Part shown: one piece after another, positions 47,401 through 58,760 of the stretch
Layout: every line of letters begins with the position of its first letter
Position numbering within the stretch: the stretch's first letter is position 1
Assembly: GCA_949987565.1 (NCBI GenBank)
Contig: OX465103.1
Location: forward strand, 8,763,405 to 8,827,404
Length of the DNA stretch: 64,000 nt
Reading direction: 5' to 3'
From: Luidia sarsii
Lineage: Eukaryota > Echinodermata > Asteroidea > Paxillosida > Luidiidae
The notes under the pieces: model-generated
What the model saw: the letters and a program-made list of their open reading frames with translations, nothing else
Databases searched by the model: none
What the model was told of the DNA's origin: nothing
Made by a program: the position numbers and the translations under genes

Positions 47401-50400
47401 GTGGTGGTGGTGGTGGTGGTGGTGGTGGTGGTGGTGGTGGTGGTGGTGGTGGTGGTGGTGGTGGTGGTGGTGGTGGTGGCGTTGGTGGTGGCGTTGGTGG
47501 TGGCGGTGGTCGGGGTGGTAGTCGTGGTGGTGACGGTGGTGGCAGTGGCAATGAAAGTGGCAGTTGCAGTGCCAGTGGACGTCTGGCAGTCAAAAGCCCG
47601 CGCCTCATTTGACTATACCACGGATCCTTTCACCATGTTGTCCATAAATTATACGGGCATGCACATTACTCGCCTTATAGGTGGCTGCTTGATATCCAAC
47701 ATATTGATGGAGACAAACTAACAGTGAACTTTGGACACAATTTGAAAGGGGGGAAGACAACTTGACTGTGCCGGGACTTGAGCCGCTGGCGTTCAAGATT
47801 AAGATCGGTGGGAGGATTGGCGGTGCGGTTGTTCTCACCTGCTGATCGGTATCCACATCGTCTTGGTCTTCGTGGCTGGCGAAGCTGATGTGCTTTTGCT
47901 GCGGGTCGGTGAGCGTGTCGTCCCCGGTCCGACTTGACGTCGGCGTGTCTGATCAAAGACGGGAGGAGACATGCGGTGTGATTCAGTGAGGGTTTGTCCC
48001 ATGGGCTGCGCTCAGTTTAGCACCTTATTGTTTTACATTCACATTTAATTCAATGCTGTCACTCTGTACAGTGTAACCAAGCATGTACAAATACATACGA
48101 GTTACACTCCATTGAGTAACACTTCATAAAATAGTATCACACATTAATTTGATGAATTCGTATTCGTACATTTTGATAAATTAAATGACAACTTGTAGGT
48201 TTAAGTTTAAGCAAGACCTGTCTTGGCCGTGGGTTACGCTTTTGATGAGAATAATTGAAACTTGATTCAGTTCAGAAAGTAGACATGCTGCCATCGTGCC
48301 ATGTACATTATAATGATCATATGTATGTGTGTAGTATGTGTATAGGAAAGGCTCGTGCCTATAAGGCAGCAAACGACCAAGACAAAATACAGGAAGTTTG
48401 CGGTGACACCGTGGAAGTCATCTCTTTCGAGGGGCCGGACTCCATCTCGAAAAAGATGGCTTACGTGGTGTCAACGCGAAAGCCTTATCCAGTCCTAGAC
48501 ACACAATGAAAGAGCCGGGCACTAATGCCGTGACAACGACATCTTCCCGAGTCAAGGAACGCGACTCGTTCCTACCGGTGTTTTGATGGAGGACCGACGG
48601 GTGCCCGTGGTCGCTGATGGCCGGCGCGGGTTCTGCAGTCGGGGGCTGCCCGGTCACCTTGATGTCCGGAAGGCGCCGGCTGTGTGTCAAGAACGGGCCC
48701 TGTGTGTACGTACGGGAAGAAAGACGGTAACGTCCATTGCACTTTCAGGCCCTGGTCTCGGCACACCTCTCTCTCTCGGCCTACCGGTACCTTAGAACTA
48801 TGACATTGACTAGGCCTCTTGTGTTTATATCGCACGAGGTCATGATATTATGTGCATGTATGATATCCCCAACCTCTTGCACGCCCACTTTTTCCTCGGC
48901 ACGGGTCTGTAGGGCACTAATGAACTTGAATCTGCTGTTCCCAAGAGAAAGTACATTCACCGAAGCCCGATAAGGTAATGGTTGGATGCTCATTGAATTC
49001 ATGTAGTTGTAGTACATGTCGTATCGGGCGATTCCCGAGGGTGCGCCCTCAAGAGTTTGTAACGCGTTGTCCAGTCACAATGCGAGGAATCTGTCGACCC
49101 CTTCCAGACGTGCAATTGGTCGCCAGATTCCGGGCATTGTGATTGGTAAACGCGTTGCAAACTCCTGAGGGCGCACTATTGTGAATCGCCCGTATTGGTA
49201 CGTGAAACCGACTTTGAGGCAATCGATCGAGTTGACTGCATGATAAACGGAGGACATTCCTCTGACGGATGAAAATATATCTAGAAATGTTGGAAGGTCG
49301 ACGAGTTTCCATCTTGACGATTGCCCTGGAACCGACAGCCTGCCTGGTGTGGCGTGGCGGCAGAGACAGCGCCAGAGAGGGCGGGGATCACCCGTGTGCC
49401 GTACCCGAGGAAATGCCGGGGCGGTGACGCGTCCGACGACCGGCCGTCGGGTGGCGGGGCTCGCGTCTCCCTCGGGCGAGCTGCAGCCGGCATCGGGCTC
49501 GGCCGAGGGCGGCGGGCCGACCGGGCGACTGGAATCGGAGACCACGATGGCCGGGACGCTGGAGGGCGCCGTTGCCGCTTCTGGCGGCGGTGCCGGTTCC
49601 GTCGCGGAGTCGTCGGCGGCCAGGTGGTCGTCTCGCATGGGGATTCGCACCAGGTTGGTGGGGCGGTAGGTGTCCTGCAGACGGCGGGACTTGCCGCGCA
49701 GGGCCTTGGCCCGCTTCCGCTGCATGTCGCGCAGTCTGCGGGCGATGTGCTCCTCGTGGCCCATGGCCAGGGAGGCTGCGGCCTGCGGTGAAGCAGCTGC
49801 ACAGCGTAGGTGGGAAGCAAACCAACAAAGTCACGCCAAGCTCACGTCAACCAGGAAATTCGAGTCTAGAAGACTTTAGGCTTTGCAAGGTGGGTGAAAC
49901 AGTATTGGAGGGTTTGCAGTGACACCAAGTATAAGGTCTCTGATAAAGAAGAGGTATGGGTTCTGAAAAGAACCTGAGTGATAACTCTAAGATAACTGAG
50001 CTATCACTCAGATTCACCTTATACATGGTGTCACCGCAATCCCTCCTATATTTCACTGGCGGGGGGGGGGGGGGGGGTGGCAGGACTAGCCTTACTTCCA
50101 GTTATTTATAGGCCACCCGTTTCAACCAGGGAGAAGATATGTGAGCCGGCACAGCATAATGAGGAACAACCCCATTTTTGAGATTTTGAGGTTTTCTATA
50201 ATGATGTGAAATAGTATACCATTAGCTTTCAAATGATATCAAAATATCATATCCTCTAATACTTAAAATTTCCGAAAATACAAAAAAGAAAGAAAATTGA
50301 TTTGTAATCGAATTGTGAAGATACTTTAACTTCAGGCGTTGTTTACTCAAAAAGTGTTTTGGTGGGATATTCCTCATGTTGTTGTGCAGGGTCTCATATG

Positions 50401-53400
50401 CTAATACACAGAGCAGAATAAGTCAGAGATAGAAACGGTTAAGAAGGAATCTCACGCAGAACGTTCACCATAGAGAAATACCCCGATAACGTGAGTGTAA
50501 ACGGACATACTTTCACATTATCTCTCCATAGCGACCTCACCCTTACAGTACAGATAGCGCTACTAATTCGGAAGCACGGGATCTCTCGGAGCGCAGACCA
50601 CTGTTACATTCAACCACAGCGTCAAGTTCGAAATTTGAATCTCAGCTGAAGTCAAATCGTCCAGGCTGATTGATCCAAGTCACTACTTTTCTTTGCCATT
50701 GAGAAAGGTCCTGCTATAGGATCAAAACGTCAGGCCCTGTAACTTTTGAATATTTTTTTTTCTAGTTGTATAGAATAAGGTAGATAGGAGTGCATGTATC
50801 ATACCTGGCAGATTTCGCCTCCTCTTCGCGGGCACCGCTTCCTCGTGGTGGAGTTTCTTCATAACCGCGCAGCTTCCCTGTGGAAGATTGAGAGCGAAGC
50901 ATAAAGTAACTATCGTTATATATACACCCTTTGGAGTGGATCAAATCCGAACTTGAAACGGGGTATGCATGGCTCTTTTCAGAGCAACACTCCGTCTCAA
51001 CAGAGATGATTTTTGCACGGTGTCACCGCAAACCTTCCACTAAACCACACACCGTAAAAAAAACGTAGGGGAACGGGTAGTATCCGGGTATGTGCATGGA
51101 ACTGAATTTTAATGGCGGTACCACAGACATAAAGTTCATGGAAGCCGCCATTTTTGAAGGGTGTGGCTGTACGCCAGGCACACAGTGCATGACGTCACCG
51201 GCGGTGCTGACTCTACGTGAAGCTTACTACTAATACATGCTAACTGAATGGCGATATAATTTGTTTAAAGACAAGAAACAGAATCGCATTGCTTTCGTCT
51301 GAATTCATTATACGGAAACCACCAACAATAGGTAAATCTCCGTCTTTGATTCAATTGAAACAACTGAAATGAAGCTATGGGCCTATTGGAGTTCAAAAGT
51401 TTGTCAAGATGAACGAATCGAGCGGCCTATACTCACTGATTTCAGGATGTAGATCCAATCGCTCGCGTTGCTGTCCTTCTCGATAACAGTTCCTCGACTG
51501 AATGAAAGAGACGATCAAAGCAGTGGAAGTGTTGGTGAGTACACTGTCAACATGTTGGTCTTTCTTCTGCCTTTGAAAAAGTTCCTGCTGGAATCGAAAC
51601 GTCGTGACCTCCTTATATTGGATAAAACCTCCTTTCCCCCCCCCCAAGAAATTCCGAAAAGGGCACGCCGTCGTACGACGAACGTTTTTTTTTTTTAAAC
51701 CTACTGATGAGACAAACAGTCATTAATACACCGATCCCAGTAGCCCACGCCCGTCACAGCAACGGCCAAGCAACTGCGCACATGCGCACAACGTGTCACG
51801 ATCGCCCACAGCGCGGTGCGCGTCCACTGCACGCCCGCAACCACCGAAAGCTGGACTTTGGTTTTGGAAAAGGCCAAAAATGTACATTTCCGCTCTTGCC
51901 AGGGTATCGAGAGTCAGAATTATGATGAAATTATAAACACCGCTTGACCATGGCCTCGGGTACGGTTTGCAAAGGAATTGCCTGGTGCAGATACGAAACA
52001 AAACTAAACACAACGAAAAGTGTGTAGTAAAGAATACAACAATTTAAAATGTTATGTCGGTAATTTTGTCGGACCTTAAATCACGAGTTCTTAATCATTA
52101 CAATACACTCAATTTTACAACATTGGGAGGGCGACCGACAGGCACACCAACCCTTTATTCCTTGTTTCTCGATTAAGTAACAATTCTTACAATAATTAGA
52201 CGTGTAGTTCATGATGGTGCTCCATCGATTTTGGGCTATTATACATCTTTTAACTTGATAAGTTGTAACTTAAGTGTAATTTATATATGGTTTATAGCAT
52301 TGTGATCAGTCATTCAGACTCCATCTTAATATAATGTATCTCAGTGCATCAATCTTCCTCATCAACTTCATTCATATTATTTGTAGGATGGAAAAACCCA
52401 GTGGGAAAAGCCTTGCAAATAATAAAATGAGTTGGAGAAATTGATGCGAGGTGTTCGCCTGTCGGAACGCAGATGGCGCATTCTTGCCCCACCCTTCCTT
52501 ATATACCCATGCAGACTCTTAACTCACTGTACGCCTCCGCTCTGCGGAGTGATATTCCACACTTAAGAACTTAATTTCGTTCTCATTCACTGCCTCGCTC
52601 AACCGAACGAAATTACATTTGTCAATTCGTCAGGGGCCGTGGCCTACTGGATCGGTGCATTCCGTTCCGACTTACGTGAAGAAGTTGAAGCGGCATTTCT
52701 TGGGGTGCTTCCTGAGCAGATGCAGCGGCCATCCCTGGAAGATGCTGACCGACTCGATGAAGCTGCTCCCATCCACCCCGCTGATGTTGCTGACTCCACC
52801 GCCCAGGAATATCTGAGAATATTCCTGTTGATGTTCGCCAAAAAAACCCAAAAAAGGAGAAGAGGAAGAAGTAGTCGAAGCCCGAGTGTTTGAGTGCCTT
52901 CTTGGTCGTCAAAATTAGTATAGGCCCCCTATGTAGCCGTGTTGGTCTATTAAAGGTAGGTTACACCATTTGCGAAGGTTCAAGAATCGCTTCCATACTT
53001 TGTCGAATGGAAACCCGTCCTATAATAATAATGAATAAAATAACACACTTTCGTAAGTTTCGGCTCAATTCGACAACCGCGTGATGAGAAAAATCTTGGA
53101 AACGTTATTAAATGCTATACTACATGTATACTAGTTCTAAAAGGAACTCTTTGTTCCAACTAGTTAGAAATTCAACACATTTCTTCTTTTCACGAAAACG
53201 GCAGATTGTCGAGCACTAGAATTTCACGGAATGTCTGATACCGTTAGGCCTATATACCAACTTCCTGATGAGTACCGGTAGGTAATTTCTCAAAATTAAT
53301 TTGAAATTTAGCGCATTGCAAAGAGTGTAACCCCTTTAACAAAATTATGATTTATACCAAGCTAGGGAAGTTGGGAAGATTTCGTACAACAGCAGCTATA

Positions 53401-56400
53401 CACCAGGTGCAGTATATAGATGCTGCTACGAAAACGTATGCAATATTCCCCACTGGTTATTATAGTGTTTCAAATCAAACGTGCAAGTCAGACAAGGGGA
53501 CAATGTCTGCACCGGCTGCGGCCATTGGTCTCGGTTCACTCGTGCGCTATTTGAAGCCGCAGCCCTTGCACACGAGACGGGAACCGGACGAGCACCTACC
53601 GCGACCGTGAGGCTCAGCAGCTGGATAGTCTCCTTAGATATGACGGTGCTGTTGTGGCGACCTCGGTTCACAATGGCTTCGTGCTGTACAGAGTAGCCAA
53701 AAGGGAGTTACCAAAAGGGAACAGGACCTTAGCATTTCACGTAGTCTCCACTGGTAGCAGTGATACAACATCTGATGTGGGATGTGTTCGGTGCTCCTTT
53801 CGTGCATTCTTTTCGCCGCCAGGTCCTTGCAGCTCTTTCAACCTTTAATACTTAATGTGCTGTTTGTGTTTCAGTCTTTGACTATGTGCTGAATAAATTA
53901 TTATTATTATTATATAAATTATTATTATTATTGCGGCCCAATGTACGTTGTGCCTACCCCGAAGACGTGTCCCTTCAGTACTGCAGTGGCGGGCCTACCG
54001 CTGTTCTCCGGATCGCCTTCCAGGGAGATAGCTGAACATAAAAGAACAGAACAGATATCTCACTCAACACCACCAAAGTTTCTGGGCACTGATCCCCAAG
54101 AACTACCACAACTATATTAGTACACGAACTGGTATAAAATAAAATGTTGCAAACTGCTTACTGACTAAAATTACCAAAATGCAAATATTAAAATTTAGTG
54201 CGCCTGACGTTTTGATCCTAGCAGGACCTTTCTCAAAGGCAGAGTGACAAGGACAACACAGATACATGTAAACGAAGGAAGGGGGAAGAGAGTGTATAGG
54301 ACACGGATGAGAAACAAAGGACAAAGAGTAAAGCTGGTAGGGAGAGGTCAAAGGGAAGGGCAAGGAGTAGGGTAGGGATTAGTGAGGAGAAGGGGGAAAG
54401 ATCAAAGACAGAAGTGTGGAGGAGTGAACACAAAAGAAGGATTATCAGAAAGTCATTACACTCCTGGATGTTGAGACCATAATGGTTGAATAGTCCGAAG
54501 ACGCTTCATCCACATTTTCTCACTGCTATAGACGGACAGCATTACTACGGTAACCAAGGGATTCTATGCCCAGTACACTCCTATCTGATATCGAATGATC
54601 AGGGAGATTGAAGTGATACCCAACAGGGGTGTCCATTTTACCGGTTTTGATTGTAGACCTATGGCCATAGATACGTTTTTTGAGGGTGCTTTTGGTCTCG
54701 CCAACATACTGAACATTACAAACTCTACAAGTACACGAGCTGATTATAGTCTTCACGTATATACAGTACTTCAAATCAAACGGCAAGCCAGTCAGGGGGG
54801 CAATGGCTGCACCGGCTACGGCCAGTGGTCCCGGTTCACTCGTGCGCTATTTGAAGCCGCAGCCCTTGTGCACGCGAAAGGAACCAGACGATCATGCACC
54901 TATACCGTTTTGAACCGTGAACAATCTTCCCCGTGTAAACAGGATTAAAATCCAAAATACGACTTGATGTCAATTCCTTCTGACTTGTATTCCACTATTG
55001 TCGTTTCAATCAAAGACAACAATGTCTTTCTCGGATAGAAAGTTCGGGTCCCCCCCCCCAAAAGAACTTGGCGATGATTGTACTGGTCACCCTAGTCAGT
55101 GAGGAGTTTTCAAACTAAATACTGGAAGTTTTGCTTCCCACAAGTCAGTGTTCCGTTTACAGGCAAGCTGGAGGCAATCTGCCCCACTTCACGAAAGGCG
55201 AGCGCTTATTGCCAATGCGTGATTGGGTATACGAGGGCCTTACCGGAGCCACCGAGCACCAGGTAGAAGGCGTAGGGCCGCCTGCCGTGACGGATGATCA
55301 CCCGGCCCGTCTCGTAGGTCTCGAAGGCCCCGTGTCGTATCAGGCTCCGCTGCATGTGCACCGGGTACTTGGTGATAAAGTCCATCTGCTGCAGTTCAAC
55401 TTGAACCTATACACGCACAGGAAGATACCACCACAACAACAACAGAATCAAATCTCGACGGCGGGACGTGTCCGACAAGGGCTAAGGTATGGCTTGTTGT
55501 ACTCAAAGGGACGAATACAAAGGTCTCGATCAGTAAGTCTTGCTTACGTGGTGGATATCTTTGTCAGTACGCCTTGCGGTCGGTGTCTCCAAAACTCTCC
55601 TAGTCCCGCTGGAAATTTTGTTCTGTAGATGTAAAAAAAAAAAAAATAAAAATAAAAAAGGAAAATAAGAATACCCATGTTGGTTTTTACTTGTCTAGCT
55701 GTAGGTTATGTACACTGCGCTGATTGTTGATATGATCTGTCCCATCCCCCGTTGAGGAAGGTGTCGCCAAATCGTTTGTCCTTCACTTGGTCTCGTTTTA
55801 TACAACTTACAAGATTTGAAGGTTTGCATGGTGAAGGTATATACAAGATAGAAGGTTTCCGATGACACCATGTATATCATCTCTTCTCATCAGATGTAGT
55901 GTGTCTCTAACGCGAGCCGGTAACACAACGTATCGGGCAGTGTGTCCTCTGACTGTCGTTAGAAGACGGTCCTAGTTTTATATAGAAATGTTGGACATTA
56001 CTGCGTGATTGATTTTGAGACTAAATTTCACATTGGATAATCATACACAGTGTTGGCTTGTATAACTATGTCCATGGATTGCTTTTCGGCTCGAAATGGG
56101 GCCGTTGATTGAGTGTTGCCATCTATATGCGCAGCGCCCTCTAGAGACCAGAGAGCCATCGTTTTGCAGAAAACATCGAAACACTAACACAGAGGCTACG
56201 TGGGCCTGGGGTGCATGGGAAGTATACCTGCTTCTTGGCGCGGTATTGCGTGACGTCGAAGAGCAGATCGCCTCGAATTTTGTACTTGTCGCCGGCCTGA
56301 GCGGCGTCTATGGCGCTGAACAGCTTGACCATCTTGGCGTCATTCTCTCTAGAGGATTGGAATGGATTGAGTAGGGGGATTAGAAAGGTGGACGGGGAAA

Positions 56401-57891
56401 AGTGAGGAGAGACCGTAGGCCCTACTCCCGATAAATTTAGAAGTTGGAGGTGACCATTGCAGTGATTCAGGAATTCTACACTGCTAAAAAAACACTGCCA
56501 AGGCCATGCCTTACCCAACGTTGATTCAAAATAGCCACAATATCAACGCACACATTTTGCCAAACACTTACGTCAGGATGTAGGTCCTGCACATGCGCAG
56601 AAGCAGCACGATGATCTTGGCTATCGTGCGGAGCTTGCCGAACTTTCTCAGCTGTGGAAGAAGCCAAACGGAACAGCGTGAGTGCCCAGGGAAAGACGAG
56701 AGAGTACACTCATTACCTTACACCCAGTCCCCGTGGCGAATTGGTGCACCTATGAGAACATCTTATTTGATGCAGAGCAGGATTGGACATGAGCAAAGAA
56801 CACTATCATATCGTCCACATTCTTCTTTGTACATTTCTATATATGGCGGCTTTGTGTCAAATGAGACACCTACTATACATCGCGTGATGCCGTGTAAACA
56901 GTGGTCGCGCAATCGGTTAAATATCATATAAAAATTATTATATTCTCGTTAGTTAATAAGTTTAAGGATAATTTAAGTTTAAGTTTAAGGATAGTTAGTA
57001 CTGATGACACCGTGTGTGTACAATAAATCTATTTTTGATTTGAACAAAATGGCAAAGGAAACTTTGATTGGACCAGGATTTGAACACTCTTCCCAAGGCT
57101 CAGCTATCCAGCCCTTAGATGTTGGCCGCCCAAATAGCCGACTAGTCTTTGCCGTGGTGTGTGTTGCAGGGGCCTATTGGTGAGGGGCTGATGAGACCAG
57201 GAGATGTTTCAGAAGCAACGTCTTCTGTCCGTCGTCGGCACTCAGGAAACTGTCTCGATTCCAGTAGTGTGGTGGAATTATGGCGATTCACAAAAGTGCG
57301 CCCTCAAGAGTTTCCAACGCGTTGGCCAATCACAATGCACGGAATTTGTCATCTGGGAAGGGTGGACAGATTCAGTGCATTGTCAGTGGCCAACGCGTTG
57401 CACACTCCAGATGGCGCACTATTTCGAATCGCTAGTACTGTTAAGGTTGTCTTGATGGATCATTTTTGGAGACTTACCCTGACGGGTATTTCCGGTTCTT
57501 CGGCTATGCTTTTGCCGATCTCAAACCGAGGACTCCTAATGGGCAGCGTGCCGTCGGTGATGGCGTGGCGACGCGACAGGCTCCTCTGCAGGGCACTTCC
57601 GGATCCGTCGGCCCCTTCTCTCACATCTTCCGCCAGGCGCGACCAGGGCCCGCTAGTCTTGTTGCCCAGCCGCCGCGCCCTCCGCTGGCTGGCTGGCTCC
57701 ATCAGGGCCAGGATGGCGCGGAGCTTCTCGCGCCGCCGGTCGTCGGCGGCGGTAGCGTCGGAGGCGGCGGCGGCTGGAAGGGAGACTAGGCTCCGAGTGA
57801 TCGCCGGGGCAAGCTGCCGGGTGGTCGGGGCGCGGATCAGCGGCGCGAGAGGGCGCTCGTCACCGCGCCGCGACCCGCCGAGTTCGTCCAT
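44485..57891 (-). CDS. CNBD2-like: CNBD2-like cyclic nucleotide-binding protein, copy B (15 coding exons, 740 aa)
   Basis: Exons in transcript order are 57891-57478, 56651-56572, 56348-56228, 55406-55244, 54031-53958, 53683-53600, 52824-52676, 51497-51437, 50877-50805, 49796-49405, 48699-48576, 47948-47839, 46922-46851, 45967-45833 and 44655-44485 (TGA). All are GT-AG and the frame closes at 740 aa. It is paralogous to copy A exon by exon. Shared blocks include FDVTQYRAKKQ, GWPLHLLRKHPKKC, SDWIYILKS, GSCAVMKKL and GVSDIVFGRQPSL. Several exons have identical lengths in the two copies (80, 163, 84, 61 and 135 nt). Copy A exons 7 and 8 (71 + 78 nt) are a single 149-nt exon here. The cassette reads FG-HEAIVNRGRHNST (283-297), so the usual Glu and Arg positions are His285 and His294. 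Canonical cAMP binding is therefore doubtful. The gene is tail-to-tail with copy A, and its introns hold SINE, MITE, Penelope-like and (GGT)n repeats. Confidence 0.85.
44748..44890 (+). repeat. Interspersed repeat with a palindromic CCTCCGC-GCGGAG core, copy 1
   Basis: gtacgcctccgcgctgcgga, gtgatattccacac and cgctgcctcgctcaaccgaa are shared with 52498-52625. Confidence 0.6.
45340..45480 (+). repeat. Degenerate GACTCGGACTTG repeat
   Basis: gacttggactcagacttgac, cactcggactcggga and ctcggactcgatatt. Last intron of CNBD2-like B. Confidence 0.6.
46035..46340. repeat. Repeat family H, two partial copies
   Basis: aaggtttgcacggtggaagt near 46045 and an inverse block cacggtgtcaccgcaaacct near 46294. 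Hairpin relative at 46247-46262. Confidence 0.6.
46980..47575 (+). repeat. (GGT)n microsatellite
   Basis: Nearly uninterrupted ggt for about 150 bp (47330-47478) inside a 600-bp imperfect tract. It lies between exons 12 and 13 of CNBD2-like B. The polyPro and polyVal frames are artefacts. Confidence 0.95.
49021..49196. mobile_element. MITE family 2, complete copy
   Basis: gggcgattcccgagggtgcg at one end and cgcactattgtgaatcgccc at the other. In the intron between exons 10 and 11 of CNBD2-like B. Confidence 0.75.
49885..50050. repeat. Repeat family H, palindromic copy
   Basis: gggtttgcagtgacaccaag on the left, tggtgtcaccgcaatccctc on the right, and a perfect hairpin ggttctgaaaagaacc at 49959-49974. 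Confidence 0.65.
50140..50397. mobile_element. MITE family 1, copy 5
   Basis: tgtgagccggcacagcat to ttgttgtgcagggtctca, with TA flanks. In the intron between exons 9 and 10 of CNBD2-like B. Confidence 0.7.
50945..51078. repeat. Repeat family H, near-identical to 46230-46345
   Basis: gaaacggggtatgcatggct through aaaaaacgtaggggaacggg matches the 46.2-kb copy almost base for base. Hairpin ggctcttttcagagca at 50971-50986. Confidence 0.7.
52498..52625 (+). repeat. Interspersed repeat with a palindromic CCTCCGC-GCGGAG core, copy 2
   Basis: gtacgcctccgctctgcgga, gtgatattccacac and actgcctcgctcaaccgaac. In an intron of CNBD2-like B. Confidence 0.6.
54136..54241 (-). repeat. Penelope-type terminal repeat with hammerhead-like hairpin
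   Basis: On the minus strand a GGTCCT/AGGATC hairpin (GGATCA in this copy) precedes the GAAAC-type box (AAAAC here) and CGTC, as in Penelope-associated hammerhead ribozymes. The expected CTGANGA core reads TTTGAGAAA, so catalysis is doubtful. Confidence 0.5.
54455..54786 (-). pseudogene. Penelope-like retroelement remnant: GIY-YIG endonuclease region
   Basis: The minus-strand frame contains CTCRVCNVQYVGETKST, then KKRIYGHRS and GYHFNLPDHSISD. This is the GIY-YIG-type pattern found at the C-terminus of Penelope-like element proteins. Stop codons and frame changes follow, after which EKMWMKRLRT and HYGLNIQE resemble the usual protein end in other frames. It is therefore an inactive fragment. 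The hammerhead-like repeat at 54136-54241 lies downstream in the same orientation, as expected for such an element. Intron 4 of CNBD2-like B. Confidence 0.65.
57051..57153 (-). mobile_element. tRNA-derived SINE, minus orientation
   Basis: Reverse complement of the family: ggcaaag...ctttgattggaccagg at the 3' end, tcagctatccagcccttagat, and aatagccgactagtctttgcc. First intron of CNBD2-like B. Confidence 0.65.
57278..57440. mobile_element. MITE family 2, complete copy next to exon 1 of CNBD2-like B
   Basis: tggcgattcacaaaagtgcg at one end and cgcactatttcgaatcgc at the other. Lies about 40 bp inside intron 1. Confidence 0.7.
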
Positions 57892-58023
57892 TGTCGGTCG
57901 TCTTAGGCACCTTTCAGAAAGGAATTCCTTACAACTCTTTCTGGTTTTTTTTTTTCAAAGTTGGCAGCCGCGTCTGGGAAGTAGAGGCGCCATTGAACTC
58001 GTTCCTTCAAAGTGTGAGGGGAG

Positions 58024-58760
58024 TGAACCTGTATAAGAACATGAGGATATGAATGCGGGAATGTGAATAGGAATAGGAATAGAAATTAGAATGAAGATAG
58101 GAATGGGAATGGGTATGGGAATAGGCATATGAATAGTAATCGGAATGAAGATGGGAATCGTATTAAGAAAAGGAATAGGAATCGGAATGAAGATGGGAAT
58201 GGGAATAGAAATCAGAATGAAGATGGGAATGGGAATAGGAATAATTATAGGAACATGAATCAAAATGGGAATGGGAATAGGAATAGGAATCAAAATGAAT
58301 ATGGAAATGGGAACAGGAAACGGAATGAAGATGGGAATGGGAATGAGAATAGGAATCGGAATCGGAATGAAGATGGGAATAGGAATAGGAGTCGGGACAG
58401 GAATGGGACTTGGAATGAGAATATGCATGACAGCATGCAGGAGTAGGAATTGAATTTGAAGTAGAAATGGGAATGGAATTAGAATTTGAATAGGAGTGGA
58501 AATGGGAATAGAAAATGGGAGAGGGAGTGGAATTTGGAATGGCAGCCGGAGTAGGAATTGAAATCGTATAGAAATTTGAATCGACATGGGAATTAGAATG
58601 GGAATGGGAGCAGGAACATGAATAGGAATGGGGTTTGGAATGGGAGATGAGAATAGGAATGGAAGTGGGATTGGGGACGGACGGGAAATGGGTGTGGAAA
58701 TGGGAGTGGGATTTCGACTGGGAGCTGAAGTGGGAGTTAGAATGGGATTGGGAGTGCGAG
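58024..58760 (+). repeat. GGAATR satellite tract upstream of CNBD2-like B
   Basis: gggaatgggaatagg and gaatgaagatggg variants for about 740 bp, starting about 130 bp upstream of the copy B ATG. Confidence 0.95.

Noticed and set aside
47063..47608. Polyproline, polyvaline or polytryptophan proteins
   Set aside because: Translation of a GGT microsatellite in several frames.
54136..54241. Active hammerhead ribozyme
   Set aside because: The catalytic CTGANGA box is not canonical in any copy here; reported only as hammerhead-like.
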